Shown here one piece after another: positions 45,380 to 54,878 of a stretch of 64,000 nt of DNA. The stretch lies in contig NZ_AGFX01000020.1 in NCBI RefSeq assembly GCF_000236805.1, forward strand, positions 62,001 to 126,000, read 5' to 3'. Origin of the DNA: Paenibacillus peoriae KCTC 3763 (GTDB taxonomy: Bacteria > Bacillota > Bacilli > Paenibacillales > Paenibacillaceae). The notes below the pieces were generated by a model that did no database searches, was not told where the DNA came from, and saw nothing but the letters and a program-made list of their open reading frames with translations. Both the position numbers and the translations under genes were made by a program. Within the stretch, counting starts at the first letter, position 1. Every line of letters begins with the position of its first letter.

Positions 45380-46282
45380 GTATTTCGTAAATCAGCAGAA
45401 AATAACCAGAGTACTCCCAATCTTCTGGATGAAAACAATGACTTGCTGTTCGTCCACGTTAAAGTTAATCTACACTCTCCAACGACGGAGAGGAATGTTA
45501 ATTGTGTCATACTGGTAGAAAGGTGCTTGGCGGGTGGGAGATGATTTAAAACAGATTTATTTAAAAAAATACAAAGTATCTTCAATACTAAAACTCTCAT
45601 TGTTAGAGTCACTTATTAGATCGAAGCAACTCCATTTGTATTAATGAAATACATTCCAGTAGAGGCATTTAAAAAAGAATAAAAGAACTAAGACCTAAGT
45701 TGTATGGTGACATTATCAGATGTTGGTGAATAGCTCCTTGGCCCCAAAAACAAGCAGGGAACTCGTATGGGTCTTTTTTTAATATTTAACTTATTTTAAT
45801 ATAAATTTCCCCTATGTAAGCCTATACATTCTTTTAAATAAAAAAGATGACATATGTCTAAAAAACAGGAAAAAAGTCGCTGGGACTATAGTCGCTCGTT
45901 TGGTGGATTATGTATTCCCTAATCTGCTGAAATTCGACATTTTTTATGATAGATGAATGTATTCGAGATTAATCCAGAAGTCAACGAGGTTATCGTATCA
46001 AGGAATATGCCCTTTTTAGGAATCCATAAGAGGGAAACTTTAAAGGGCAAGTAGCAGCCATTGCGCAATTGTGCTTGTTCTGCATGAGCTTTTCTTTATC
46101 GGTAAACCATATATTGTAAAATCAGTTCGATTAGATTAGAGAATTTGCATACATATGTATAAAAATGAGTATTAGGTCTTAGAAACTCCCTTTACTACTG
46201 TAAATTGACAAAATATAAAGCAGTAGCTAATATGGTTTGGGAGTACGGGAGATTTTGGAATTTATAAAAGGGGTAATGAGTT
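45380..46282. other. Decayed intergenic region
   Basis: About 900 bases, A/T rich, with no intact gene on either strand. Short open pieces such as KSAENNQSTPNLLDENNDLL (near 45390) and SRWDYSRSFGGLCIP (near 45880) look like remnants of genes, but none could be assigned to a family. No terminal repeats, tRNA or origin-like sequence was seen. Confidence 0.45.
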
Positions 46283-47251
46283 TTGAACAAGAGACTAGAT
46301 AACAGAGGTAGAAACAAAATGAAATGGACCCAAACGATTTTTGCAGTGCTGGTAGGGCTTAGTCTGGTGTTATTTAGTGGAGGTAGCGCATGGGCTTCAT
46401 CCAATGAACAATTAACATGGATAGAAGGCGGCAGAAAGGTAGACTTGGGAAATGTGGCTGAGGTTGATTTGGATACTTCGCTTCTTTTTCTGGATGCGGC
46501 TAACACAGCAAAAGCGAGCAAATTGAATCACGACAAGCCCTCTGGCAACGAAATTGGAAGTATATTTCCTAAAGATGAAAATCAAAATTGGGAAGTGATT
46601 TTTGAATACCATGAGCTTGGGTACATCAAGGATGATGAAAAAGAAGACATCGACGCGGATGCCATTCTGGAAAGCTATAAAAAAGGTACAGAAGAAAGCA
46701 ACAAGGAAAAAGCGGAAAGTGATCGCCTCTATGTAACGGGCTGGGATGTAGAGCCCTTCTATAATGAAGGAACTCATAATCTAACCTGGTCCATGCTGGC
46801 GGAGGATGGAAACAAGGAGAAACTGATCAACTATAATGTTCGTTTGCTTACCCGTCAAGGTTATATTTCTGCAATATTAGTATCCGATCCTGCGCATTTG
46901 GATGCGGACAAGAAATTTTTGAGTGAGAAAATATTGCCCAAGCTGACAGTCAAATCAGGCGAGCGATACGAAGATTTTAATGCTTCAACGGACAAAATTT
47001 CCGAATATGGCCTGACCGGACTGATTTTGGGAGGAGCAGGTTTGGCGGTAGCCAAAAAAGCAGGATTGTTGGCCTTACTAATTGCTTTTTTTAAGGGCGC
47101 AGGAGTTAAGGTTATCGTAATTATTGGTGCAGCTTGTGCAGGTGTTTTTGGTGTGATAGGCAAGTTTTTTGCCAAATTATTCCGCAGGAAAAAATCAGAA
47201 GCGGTGCAGGATGAAACGAACGACCGCGAGCATTCAGAGACATTACCGTAA
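46283..47251 (+). CDS. DUF2167 membrane protein
   Basis: 322 residues from a TTG with AAGGGG upstream; the ATG at 46319 is an alternative that gives a tidier signal peptide (WTQTIFAVLVGLSLVLFSGG, cleavage after SAWA). The extracytoplasmic part matches DUF2167: LTWIEGGRKVDLGNVAEVDL, WEVIFEYHELGYIKDDEKED, and YVTGWDVEPFYNEGTHNLTW. The C-terminus has two close hydrophobic segments (about 238-290) and a charged cytoplasmic tail. Function of the family is unknown. The next gene, another membrane protein, follows by 58 bases and is probably cotranscribed. Confidence 0.78.
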   Translation: MNKRLDNRGRNKMKWTQTIFAVLVGLSLVLFSGGSAWASSNEQLTWIEGGRKVDLGNVAEVDLDTSLLFLDAANTAKASKLNHDKPSGNEIGSIFPKDENQNWEVIFEYHELGYIKDDEKEDIDADAILESYKKGTEESNKEKAESDRLYVTGWDVEPFYNEGTHNLTWSMLAEDGNKEKLINYNVRLLTRQGYISAILVSDPAHLDADKKFLSEKILPKLTVKSGERYEDFNASTDKISEYGLTGLILGGAGLAVAKKAGLLALLIAFFKGAGVKVIVIIGAACAGVFGVIGKFFAKLFRRKKSEAVQDETNDREHSETLP

Positions 47252-47309
47252 CCCCAAGCTGACATGATCAATTAAATTAATAAATAAACAGATAAAGAGG
47301 GGAAAATGT

Positions 47310-47975
47310 ATGTCGGTTAACAGTGCTATGGAGACACAAATTTATAAATTGGAGGATAAAGGTTTTGCTGTTCTTCATTCCTATGCCATTCTAACCAATC
47401 TGACTCAGGCTCAGGCAGAAGCAATCGCTGCACAGCTCTCGGAAGGGACAGTGGCCGCAGAGGAAATGGAGCAACATGAGAACTGTATTCCCTTAAATGC
47501 AATAGAGAGTGTACAAACGAATTTGACTAAATTTGATGATACGTTGCTTCTCACCTATACAAAAGGAGGGAGCTCCAAATCTGAAAAGGTGAAAATGGAA
47601 TTTGCCAGTGACGAAAAGGATAAGTTTGTCCAGCACATGTACAGCTATATGAAGCAGGATTACTCTTATGAGGAATATACGAATACCGCTTGGGCATCTA
47701 TGAAACCGTCGTTTGTTTTTTTCCTGTACACGTTGCTCATCGGGGGCTTTCTCTCCTGGCTGGCGTATTATATGGAGACGGCTGAAGAATATTCGCTCAG
47801 GGTGCCCGCCGTCCTGTACCCGGTTGTAGAGCTAATTTCACATACCGGATATATTCCGGTGGCTATCTTTATGGGGGGAATTGCATTAATCTCCTTAATG
47901 ATGGTCGTAAAAAGAGCCGTCAAACCAAGCACTAGACTGGTTATTAAGCGCAAATCTCAATCTCAGGCTGCCTGA
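47310..47975 (+). CDS. Membrane protein of unknown function
   Basis: 221 residues. A cytoplasmic N-terminal domain of about 130 residues (alpha/beta; TQIYKLEDKGFAVLHSYAIL) precedes two membrane helices (about 132-150 and 180-205) and a basic tail (RLVIKRKSQSQ). No family was recognised. The upstream DUF2167 gene is close and in the same direction; the pair may form one membrane unit. A terminator follows. Confidence 0.6.
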   Translation: MSVNSAMETQIYKLEDKGFAVLHSYAILTNLTQAQAEAIAAQLSEGTVAAEEMEQHENCIPLNAIESVQTNLTKFDDTLLLTYTKGGSSKSEKVKMEFASDEKDKFVQHMYSYMKQDYSYEEYTNTAWASMKPSFVFFLYTLLIGGFLSWLAYYMETAEEYSLRVPAVLYPVVELISHTGYIPVAIFMGGIALISLMMVVKRAVKPSTRLVIKRKSQSQAA

Positions 47976-48019
47976 GAAGTACACAGTCTATACACAGCTT
48001 AGCAGAATAAATTTACCTG

Positions 48020-48066
48020 AACAGATGATCATGGTGGCAATAGCCCCCGTGAATCATCTGTTTTTA
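48020..48066 (+). terminator. Intrinsic terminator
   Basis: AACAGATGATCATGG pairs with CCGTGAATCATCTGTT (one bulge) and is followed by five T. It ends the DUF2167 unit. Confidence 0.82.
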
Positions 48067-48184
48067 GGTTGTTTTACTTGCTACAATAAATATATTGTAC
48101 CAGCCGTATCCTTTGGGGATGCGATTCCGTCTACCTTAACGAAACACCTGAACACAATGGACGAAGCAAAGGGGGGCCCCAAAC

Positions 48185-48958
48185 ATGGCCTTTGTGATAT
48201 CCGAACGGACGCCAAATCAATCGTCCCCGCCTAAGGAAAATGAATTGTTGCAAAAAGTGCTGCCTGTGCTCTATCGCTACTGTCTTTCGTTGACAGGATC
48301 GGTATGGGATGCCGAGGATTTAGTACAAACGACCATCCTGCATAGGCTGCAATCCGAGAAGAGCCTGCATGGGGTGGAAAATGAAGAGGCTTATTTGATC
48401 CGTTCCGCGCGGAATAGATGGATTGATCATATTCGCAGGCAAAACGCCCAGAAGCGCCTATCTGCCCCTGACGAAAAAGAGTTTGCCCATCGGCATGAAG
48501 AGCCTTCCCGGTATTGTAATGAAGAGTACACACCAGATCTGGAGCTGGCGCTTCAATATTTAAGCACACATGTATCACCATGGCAGCGAACCATCCTGGT
48601 GCTTAGGGATGTATGGGGCTACACGGCGCCGGAGACGGCAGAGCTGCTGGATACGACGGAAGGTGCGGTAAAGTCGGCATTGAGTCGAGCACGCGCTCTG
48701 CTCGCTCAGAGGCACAGGGAGGGTCATAAGCTGGAATCTGTATCCATACCTGAGCTTGAAGGAGAAAGAGAATGGCTTAAAGCTTATTTGGCTGCCTTTC
48801 GCACTGGAGACGTGCAGCGCTGGATTACGCTTAGCTTGAACGATGCTGCTGAACCGATAGCGATTGCCGGCTCTGTGCTGTACCAGCGCTTTTATCCTTC
48901 CGGTACTCTAATAAATTCCCATACGTCTCATGACATCAAGGCTATGATGGTCGCTTAA
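48185..48958 (+). CDS. ECF-type RNA polymerase sigma factor with C-terminal extension
   Basis: 257 residues, start with AAAGGGGGG upstream. Sigma region 2 ([20 protein letters not shown], then [16 protein letters not shown]) and region 4 with its helix-turn-helix ([20 protein letters not shown]) are intact. About 75 residues follow region 4 ([20 protein letters not shown]), resembling the start of a SnoaL/NTF2-like domain as in ECF41-type sigma factors, but shorter than usual, so possibly truncated. No anti-sigma gene is adjacent; instead a clpP paralogue begins 14 bases downstream. Target promoters are unknown. Confidence 0.88.
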   Translation: MAFVISERTPNQSSPPKENELLQKVLPVLYRYCLSLTGSVWDAEDLVQTTILHRLQSEKSLHGVENEEAYLIRSARNRWIDHIRRQNAQKRLSAPDEKEFAHRHEEPSRYCNEEYTPDLELALQYLSTHVSPWQRTILVLRDVWGYTAPETAELLDTTEGAVKSALSRARALLAQRHREGHKLESVSIPELEGEREWLKAYLAAFRTGDVQRWITLSLNDAAEPIAIAGSVLYQRFYPSGTLINSHTSHDIKAMMVA

Positions 48959-48972
48959 CAAGAAGGGAGTTT

Positions 48973-49560
48973 ATGCCAATGAGCACCATTCCTTATGTAA
49001 TTGAGCAAACGAGCCGAGGAGAGCGAAGCTATGATATTTACTCCCGGTTATTAAAGGATCGCATTATTATGGTATCAGGTGAGATTGAGGATCATATGGC
49101 CAATGTCATTGTAGCTCAGCTGCTGCACCTCACTGCCGAGGATTCCGAAAAGGATATTCAGATGTATATAAATAGCCCGGGCGGGTCCATTTCGGCAGGG
49201 TTTGCCATTTACGATACGATGCAATTTGTGAAAAATGATATATCTACCATATGCACAGGGATGGCAGCGAGCTTTGGTACGATTTTATTGACTGGAGGCA
49301 CAAAAGGCAAGCGAATGGCATTGCCCAATAGTGAGATAATGATCCATCAACCGCTGGGTGGAGCGAAGGGGCAAGCTTCTGATGTATTGATTTATGCCGA
49401 GCGTCTGATCAAAAGCCGACAACAGCTCAACCGCATCTTGGCAGATCACACCGGGCAACCGCTGGAACGGGTGGAAAAAGACACCGAAAGAGATCACTTC
49501 CTTACGGCTGAAGAAGCGGTAGCATACGGCTTGGTTGATCGGATTGTTACACGTATCTAA
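48973..49560 (+). CDS. clpP: ATP-dependent Clp protease proteolytic subunit (paralogue)
   Basis: 195 residues, full length. The Ser-His-Asp triad is S100 (GMAASFG), H125 (MIHQPLGG) and D174 (DTERDHF). It forms the tetradecameric chamber used by ClpX/ClpC ATPases to degrade proteins. The gene is only 14 bases behind an ECF sigma gene, not beside clpX or tig, so it is likely a second clpP with a specialised, sigma-linked role; whether another clpP exists cannot be seen here. ATG at 48973 and 48979 are both possible starts. Confidence 0.93.
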   Translation: MPMSTIPYVIEQTSRGERSYDIYSRLLKDRIIMVSGEIEDHMANVIVAQLLHLTAEDSEKDIQMYINSPGGSISAGFAIYDTMQFVKNDISTICTGMAASFGTILLTGGTKGKRMALPNSEIMIHQPLGGAKGQASDVLIYAERLIKSRQQLNRILADHTGQPLERVEKDTERDHFLTAEEAVAYGLVDRIVTRI

Positions 49561-49620
49561 CTGTTTTTGAAAATTTCATATGATCCCTCGCTAATTCTGA
49601 AAAAGTTCAAACTTTGTTCA

Positions 49621-49649
49621 TTGCAATTGATGTGCAATAGGATTATAAT
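49621..49649 (+). promoter_or_regulatory. Sigma-A promoter for the 83-residue gene
   Basis: TTGCAA (49621-49626), 17-base spacer, TATAAT (49644-49649). About 90 bases separate it from the downstream ATG, with a small hairpin GAGC/GCTC near 49710. Confidence 0.68.
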
Positions 49650-49749
49650 TTCAGACGGATTCAAGGGGCTTATCCCGGAATTCATGGGAATGATCCCATC
49701 TGAGCTTGCATATGGCATGCTCAAATAAGAATTAAGCGAGGGATTTACA

Positions 49750-50001
49750 ATGAAAACCTGCTGCACCATCCAAGTTGACGAAGACAGTTTAGTTATTGAT
49801 TTGCCGGAAGAAGGAACCACGTTAGAGTCCCTGCTCGGTGATATTGAGAGCTGTGGAGGCAGTGAAGAACCTTGGCTGCAACTCATGGACAAGGTAATGG
49901 GCAACTCATCTGAGACTGTACTGACAGATCAAGCGACGGATGGCGGCGATAAGAAGAAGGATCAGACGACCCAAGGACCTCAGGCAGCCGCTCAGAGGTA
50001 A
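49750..50001 (+). CDS. Small acidic protein of unknown function
   Basis: 83 residues with AGCGAGGGA upstream and its own promoter and terminator, so it is likely a real gene. Two adjacent cysteines (KTCCTIQVDED) near the start and one further in (ESCGGSEEPW) are notable; the C-terminal 30 residues are Gln/Thr/Asp-rich and probably disordered. No family recognised and no signal peptide. Confidence 0.55.
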   Translation: MKTCCTIQVDEDSLVIDLPEEGTTLESLLGDIESCGGSEEPWLQLMDKVMGNSSETVLTDQATDGGDKKKDQTTQGPQAAAQR

Positions 50002-50033
50002 TAAGGGAATCAATCACATACACGATGATATAC

Positions 50034-50079
50034 AAGACTGCTATACCGAGCCTAAGGCCTCGGGAGGCAGTCTTTTTTT
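50034..50079 (+). terminator. Intrinsic terminator after small acidic protein
   Basis: AAGACTGC pairs with GCAGTCTT, and inner CCGAG with CTCGG, followed by a run of T. Confidence 0.82.
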
Positions 50080-50417
50080 AGCAGCATTTTGCATAATTCG
50101 ATTCCTAACGCTCAAAAGGTTGGAAGTATCTTCTTGTATGTTAGCTAAAACTCGTCAAATTTCGAGCTGACTAAATAAGTCTTTTGTCCCTCTATGATAG
50201 TGAGTGATTCATAATTATCCCATAACCGTGACTTTTAGTTCATTTTCTACCATAAAGTCGAAATGTACTATAGAACTAACTATAATAGTAGTATCATCCA
50301 TATACAGGTAAGTGACATCGAATTTGGACCTGATCCTCTTGTTGCATGAAGGGAGGGGTAGAAAGGCAGAGAACAACGTACTGATAACACTTTATTAAAA
50401 GAGGAAGGAATGTGTAA
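50080..50417 (+). promoter_or_regulatory. Upstream region of the GH5 endoglucanase gene
   Basis: 338 bases without a gene. A TATAAT at 50281-50286 has no good -35 at normal spacing. The region around 50260-50290 (ACTATAGAACTAACTATAAT) contains a short repeated ACTATA, possibly an operator. No known regulator site was identified. Confidence 0.35.
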
Positions 50418-51974
50418 ATGATGAAAAAGCAAAGGCAATGGGTCCTGCCAAGGATCGCAAAGAAAGTTGCAGTGATGTTGACTGCGGTATTGATGTTAAC
50501 GTTAACAAACGGATTCAACTGGGACACACAAACGGCAGAGGCTGCCGGAACGACTCCTGTGGAGCGTTATGGACAACTTTCAGTGAAAAACGGGAAATTG
50601 GTAGATAAAAGTGGAAAGCCTGTACAGCTCAAAGGGATTAGCTCTCATGGAGTGCAATGGTTTGGGGATCTAATAAACGAAGATTCGATGAAATGGTTGC
50701 GGGACGATTGGGGCATTTCCTTGTTCCGGGTTGCGTTGTACACTGAAGAAGACGGTTATATTTCAGATTCTTCATTAAAAAATAAAGTGAAAGAAGCGAT
50801 TGAGGCAGCAGAGAAACTGGGCTTGTACGTCATTATTGACTGGCATATTCTTTCGGATGGCGATCCGAACATTCATAAAGAAGAGGCTAAGGCTTTCTTT
50901 GATGAATTTGCCACTCAATATGGCCATTTGCCCAACGTAATTTATGAGGTTGCCAATGAGCCGAATGGTAATAATGTGAAGTGGAACAGCCAAATCCGGC
51001 CTTATGCATCGGAGGTATCCCAGGTCATTCGTGCCAAGGACCCGGACAATGTTATTATTGCAGGAACAGGCACATGGAGTCAGGATGTACATGATGCAGC
51101 AGACAATCCACTGCCAGACAAGAACACCATGTATACCGTACATTTCTATGCGGGAACACATGGACAATATTTACGGGATCGGATCGATTATGCGCTGAAT
51201 AAAGGCGTGGGTGTATTTGTTACCGAATGGGGAACAAGCGATGCTTCGGGTGACGGTGGTCCGTTCCTGAACGAATCCAAGGTATGGACCGATTTTCTGG
51301 CCAGCCGTGGAATCAGTTGGGCAAACTGGTCGCTAGCCGACAAAGAGGAGTCATCTGCTGCGCTACTGCCTGATGCTGACCGTAAGGGCGGATGGCCTGA
51401 CTCACAATTGTCAGCTTCCGGAAAATTCGTAAAACAGGCGATTTTGGAAGGCTCCAGCAATAACGGTGGAGACAGCAACAATGGTGGCGATAACGGAGGA
51501 AACACACCGGGCAGTGATCAGGGGATTGTGCTGCAATATCGTACTAGCGATACGAACACAAGGGATAATGCCATTCGGTCTGAATTTAATATCAAAAATA
51601 CAGGTACAACCGCTGTGAAGCTGAGTGATCTGAAAATTCGCTACTACTACACAGATGAAAGCAAACAAGCGCAGCAATTTTTTGTAGACTGGGCCAAGAT
51701 TGGCAATGAAAAGGTAAAGGCGTCTTTTGTAACATTACCTAATCCGAAGGCCAAGGCTGATAAATATGTGGAAATTTCTTTCACGGATGCAGCAGGAAGT
51801 ATTCAGCCCGGTGAGGAAAGCGGAGAAATAAAATCCCGAATTCATGCTGTCAACTGGAGCAATTTTGATAAGACCAACGATTATTCGTATGGTGCGGGCC
51901 AAACTGCATTTGCAGACTGGGACCATGCCACTGTATACCAGCAGGATAAGCTGGTATGGGGCATACAACCTTAG
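50418..51974 (+). CDS. Secreted GH5 endo-beta-1,4-glucanase with CBM3
   Basis: Extracellular cellulase of 518 residues. A signal peptide (cleavage near AEA-AGT, about residue 42) precedes a GH5_2-type barrel with acid/base Glu in [11 protein letters not shown] (about 180) and nucleophile Glu in [10 protein letters not shown] (about 270). A Gly/Asn/Ser linker ([14 protein letters not shown]) joins a CBM3 (about 370-518; [20 protein letters not shown] to KLVWGIQP) closely like the C-terminal CBM3 of the GH9 enzyme at 9866. Equivalent to Bacillus EglS/BglC. The two enzymes probably bind the same crystalline cellulose surfaces and act together. Confidence 0.95.
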   Translation: MMKKQRQWVLPRIAKKVAVMLTAVLMLTLTNGFNWDTQTAEAAGTTPVERYGQLSVKNGKLVDKSGKPVQLKGISSHGVQWFGDLINEDSMKWLRDDWGISLFRVALYTEEDGYISDSSLKNKVKEAIEAAEKLGLYVIIDWHILSDGDPNIHKEEAKAFFDEFATQYGHLPNVIYEVANEPNGNNVKWNSQIRPYASEVSQVIRAKDPDNVIIAGTGTWSQDVHDAADNPLPDKNTMYTVHFYAGTHGQYLRDRIDYALNKGVGVFVTEWGTSDASGDGGPFLNESKVWTDFLASRGISWANWSLADKEESSAALLPDADRKGGWPDSQLSASGKFVKQAILEGSSNNGGDSNNGGDNGGNTPGSDQGIVLQYRTSDTNTRDNAIRSEFNIKNTGTTAVKLSDLKIRYYYTDESKQAQQFFVDWAKIGNEKVKASFVTLPNPKAKADKYVEISFTDAAGSIQPGEESGEIKSRIHAVNWSNFDKTNDYSYGAGQTAFADWDHATVYQQDKLVWGIQP

Positions 51975-52240
51975 AAGCCATCTATAAGTTACTTTGGAAT
52001 TAAAGAATATGGGACTTCAGGCTGCGATGATTTGGCGATTTGGAGTATAGCATATGCGCCTTTGGTATATGGGTAATGGAACTTTAGGAGGGAGTACCTG
52101 ACACTTTAGCTCCGGCATATATACTACCAAAGTACCATATCCTATTCGACTTTCGTGGTGCTTCAAGTACTCCTTAGGTACTTCATCAACTGCTTCTATA
52201 GTACAGAGGATTTGGTCCCATTGGACCGTTCCTCAACGAC
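51975..52240. other. Non-coding stretch with imperfect inverted repeats
   Basis: About 270 bases with no gene. CTTTGGTATAT (near 52061) and ATATACTACCAAAG (near 52122) are complementary apart from a 3-base bulge, and GGTCC/GGACC (near 52215) form a small hairpin. AGGAG next to GTAC recurs on both strands. It may be a structured 3' end or an extragenic repeat unit. Confidence 0.4.
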
Positions 52241-52279
52241 AAGCCCCCGCTGTTGCCATTACAGGCAGGCGGGGGCTTG
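52241..52279. terminator. Bidirectional terminator between GH5 and monooxygenase genes
   Basis: AAGCCCCCGCCTG-type arms: AAGCCCCCGC (52241-52250) pairs with GCGGGGGCTT (52269-52278). It sits between convergent genes. Confidence 0.82.
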
Positions 52280-52316
52280 TTAATGTTTCGGAAGCTCTGC
52301 GTCCGTTCAATTATGT

Positions 52317-53321
52317 TTATGCCAAATTAAAAGCTTTGGCCAGCAGACGATAGGACTGAACACGTTTATCAAAGTCATGAATGGAGGAGACGACCAGCAG
52401 CTCATCGGTACGATACTGCTCAGCCAGTCTTAGCAGCTGTTCCTTACATTGCTCAGGTGTCCCTACAACACGCCATGCTGCGGACTGACGCAGCCGCTCG
52501 CGGTCAAGCTCGGTGTATGGATAGGACATTGCCGTTTTCACTGACGGGAGAGAGTTCATTTCTTTGCCTTGCATGAGCAAAAGGAAGTATAAGCTGGCAC
52601 TCGACGCCAACTGCTCGGCTTCCTCTTCCGTTTCCGCACAGGCTACAGTAACCGCCGCCATGGAGCGGGGCTTATCCCCCAGGATGGACGGCTGAAATTG
52701 CTCGTGATAACGTACGGTAGCTTCCACACCACCCGGAGTGCCGAAAAATTGGGCAAAGGCATAGGAAGCACCCATCATCGCGGCCAATCTGGCACTCTCC
52801 CCGCTGGAGCCAAGCAGCCACATCTTGGGAACGGTCGGAACCATCGGGGAGGCATGAAGCCCGGCAAAACGATGATTGTCAGGCGCAGAATCATGGAAGT
52901 AGTCGATTAAATCGAGAATCTGCTGCGGATATTGTTCGACAGATTGATACTTGCCCTCCTGCAGCGCACGAGTAGCCAGCGGCAAACCACCAGGAGCACG
53001 TCCTATTCCCAGGTCGATGCGCCCTGGATGGAGCGCCTCCAGCAGCCGGAAATTTTCGGCGACCTTATACGCGCTGTAGTGAGGCAGCATAATACCGCCT
53101 GAACCAACACGAATACGTGATGTATGAGCAGCCAAATGCGCAATCAGGACCTCGGGACTGGAGTGCGCTAGTGTTTTGGACGCATGATGCTCGGATACCC
53201 AATAACGGCTGTATCCCAATTGATCAGCTTCACGCGCTAAATCTGTTGTATTGGATAATGCATCATAAGCAGTACCGCCTTCAGGAATATGAGACTGGTC
53301 CAGTATACCCAGTTTAAGCAT
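52317..53321 (-). CDS. LLM-class flavin-dependent oxidoreductase
   Basis: 334 residues from the ATG at 53321, which has GAGGTGA upstream; the reading frame also extends to a TTG at 53327. A luciferase-like (alpha/beta)8 monooxygenase of the MsnO8/YhbW type: LKLGILDQSHIPEGGTAYDA, YWVSEHHASKTLAHSSPEVL, VGSGGIMLPHYSAYKVAENF and DLGIGRAPGG are family hallmarks. Uses FMNH2 and oxygen; the substrate is unknown. No flavin reductase is adjacent. Single gene, convergent with the GH5 gene. Confidence 0.92.
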   Translation of the reverse strand: MLKLGILDQSHIPEGGTAYDALSNTTDLAREADQLGYSRYWVSEHHASKTLAHSSPEVLIAHLAAHTSRIRVGSGGIMLPHYSAYKVAENFRLLEALHPGRIDLGIGRAPGGLPLATRALQEGKYQSVEQYPQQILDLIDYFHDSAPDNHRFAGLHASPMVPTVPKMWLLGSSGESARLAAMMGASYAFAQFFGTPGGVEATVRYHEQFQPSILGDKPRSMAAVTVACAETEEEAEQLASSASLYFLLLMQGKEMNSLPSVKTAMSYPYTELDRERLRQSAAWRVVGTPEQCKEQLLRLAEQYRTDELLVVSSIHDFDKRVQSYRLLAKAFNLA

Positions 53322-53387
53322 ATGCAATCACCTCTTACACAACTGTATCAGACACAACTCATTAGGTCAAAACTTAGAATGGGAAGG

Positions 53388-53416
53388 TTGGAGTTTGAGA
53401 CCCTTTTCGTTATAAT
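53388..53416 (+). promoter_or_regulatory. Sigma-A promoter
   Basis: TTGGAG (53388-53393), 17-base spacer, TATAAT (53411-53416). Drives the membrane protein gene at 53470; it faces away from the monooxygenase gene. Confidence 0.65.
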
Positions 53417-53469
53417 GAAGATTGTGCAGGATGAGAAAACATCCTTGCTTTTGGAGAGGGGAACGAATT

Positions 53470-53793
53470 GTGTTAAGAACACCTTTGGGGCGTGTCCGGC
53501 TCATGCTCTGGATTCAAGCTATAGCGTATTTGGCGATACTTTTCACCCACCAGCCGCTGCAAGCTGCGGGCCTGACCCAGGCGGTTATGGTGATTGGTAA
53601 TATATATCGGGTAAGCTTTCTGCTCCTTCTCGTCGCTTTGATCTATGGCAAAACAGCGTTGCATTGGCCCATCCGGTGGCCTCTATTTATTATGTTTGCA
53701 TCTTTTATTCCGTTTGGTCTGATGATTATGGATTTTGTGTGGGTGCGAAAATGGACAGGGGATTCAGCAGCCAAACAGCGAGCTGCATCGTAA
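53470..53793 (+). CDS. Small integral membrane protein
   Basis: 107 residues from the GTG at 53470, chosen because GAGAGGGGA lies at 53454-53462 and the earlier in-frame start (53422) has no ribosome site. Three hydrophobic segments (LMLWIQAIAYLAILF, VSFLLLLVALIYGKTAL, LFIMFASFIPFGLMIMDFVW) suggest a three-helix membrane protein of the DUF3817 type, often described as YngL-like; the GNIYRVSFL and DFVWVRK segments support this moderately. Function unknown. Confidence 0.65.
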   Translation: MLRTPLGRVRLMLWIQAIAYLAILFTHQPLQAAGLTQAVMVIGNIYRVSFLLLLVALIYGKTALHWPIRWPLFIMFASFIPFGLMIMDFVWVRKWTGDSAAKQRAAS

Positions 53794-53862
53794 CATTTGA
53801 AGATGTATCTGGTGAGCAGTGGCGGACCTTGCCTGTAAGTGCGGGGGCTGCCCTCGTTGAAC

Positions 53863-53931
53863 TAAAAAGAGCATTACGCAATTGGGACTGGCTGGACTGG
53901 TCTCATTTTGAGGCGTAGTGCTCTTTTTTAT
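53863..53931. terminator. Hairpin terminator between convergent genes
   Basis: AAAAAGAGCATTACGC (from 53863) pairs with GCGTAGTGCTCTTTTT (to about 53928) with wobble pairs around a loop of about 33 bases. Confidence 0.7.
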
Positions 53932-53932
53932 A

Positions 53933-54196
53933 TTAAGCTCTATCCGGTACAGTGGACGCCTCCAGCTTTCTAAGCAGCTCAAATGCCTTTTCGTTGGTGC
54001 TTCCACACGTATCCTCCTCAGCATGAAATCCGCTGCATACGGCTGGACGCTCGGGCTTGCCAAACAATTGACAACGGTAATCCGAAGTGAGCTGAGGGCA
54101 GGGTACACCAGCTGGTTTTCCATCCGGCATGCCGGGAATCGGGGATGAAATCGTAATGGCAATGCAGCACGCGGCACATCCGACTCGGCACTCCAT
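53933..54196 (-). CDS. YkgJ-family cysteine cluster protein
   Basis: 87 residues from the ATG at 54196 (AAGGAGTGA at correct spacing; an upstream GTG at 54205 is too close). Cysteines in CRVGCAACC at the start, then PCPQL, YRCQLFGKPERPAVC and DTC match the CxxCxxCC zinc/iron-binding family (YkgJ/UPF0153). Likely binds a metal ion or Fe-S cluster. Function is not known. Convergent with the membrane protein gene. Confidence 0.85.
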   Translation of the reverse strand: MECRVGCAACCIAITISSPIPGMPDGKPAGVPCPQLTSDYRCQLFGKPERPAVCSGFHAEEDTCGSTNEKAFELLRKLEASTVPDRA

Positions 54197-54491
54197 TGGG
54201 GTCACTCCTTATCATGTGTTATTTTTGTTACCCATGCATGAAGTGACTTCAATGAAGCCATAATGTGAGGATGGCACAAAAAAAGCAGGAATACAAGGAT
54301 AACTGTATTTTAGACATGCTTTTCACACAAGGGGCATAAATCGTCGAGGAGGTACATAAGATGTTATCAAGCCCCTAAATCAGCGTGCTACCCAAAGGTA
54401 ATATTAGCCAATTGTCCTCTCTGTGATCAAAAAGAGTTCGAGTGGTTAATAATAGAACACGACGATAAAAACTTAAACGAGGTGACGTAAA
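54197..54491. other. Intergenic region before the GlsB-like gene
   Basis: 295 bases with no gene. It should hold the promoters of both flanking genes; no convincing hexamer pair, sigma-B motif or operator was picked out. Confidence 0.35.
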
Positions 54492-54749
54492 ATGAGTTGG
54501 TTATGGGCATTGATTGTTGGTGGTATTATTGGTTGGTTGGCAGGAATCATCGCAGGTCGGGATGTCCCGGGTGGTGTCATTGGCAATATCATCGCCGGTT
54601 TTATTGGTGGATGGTTGGGAAGCTTGGTTCTGGGGAACTGGGGTCCTGTAATCGGATCGTTCTACATCGTTCCTGCATTAATTGGTGCGATCGTGCTGGT
54701 TGTTATCGTAAGCTTGATCTTCCGTTCCGTTGGACGAAGCAGAGGCTAA
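54492..54749 (+). CDS. GlsB/YeaQ/YmgE-family membrane stress protein
   Basis: 85 residues, GAGGTGACG upstream. Three glycine-rich membrane helices with the family hallmark IIGWLAGIIAGRDVPGGVIG, then IIAGFIGGWLGSLVLG and a basic C-terminus (RSVGRSRG). These proteins (transglycosylase-associated by older naming) are induced by general or envelope stress and are of unknown mechanism. Monocistronic, closed by the hairpin at 54801. Confidence 0.92.
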   Translation: MSWLWALIVGGIIGWLAGIIAGRDVPGGVIGNIIAGFIGGWLGSLVLGNWGPVIGSFYIVPALIGAIVLVVIVSLIFRSVGRSRG

Positions 54750-54800
54750 TTTTAGGAATCATGAATAGACTGTCCTCCATGAGGCACAAAGATAAAATGA

Positions 54801-54857
54801 AAGAAGCTGCTTCCGCAAGGCTCACAAATGAGCCTGTGGGAGCAGCTTCTTTATTTT
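54801..54857. terminator. Bidirectional terminator
   Basis: AAGAAGCTGCTTCC pairs with GGGAGCAGCTTCTT, and inner GGCTCA with TGAGCC. It lies between convergent genes. Confidence 0.85.
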
Positions 54858-54878
54858 GCAAAAAAGAGCGTCCGTTTC

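Noticed and set aside
53664-53918. An 84-codon plus-strand frame overlapping the small membrane protein gene
   Set aside because: No ribosome site, overlaps a better-supported gene and runs into the terminator hairpin.
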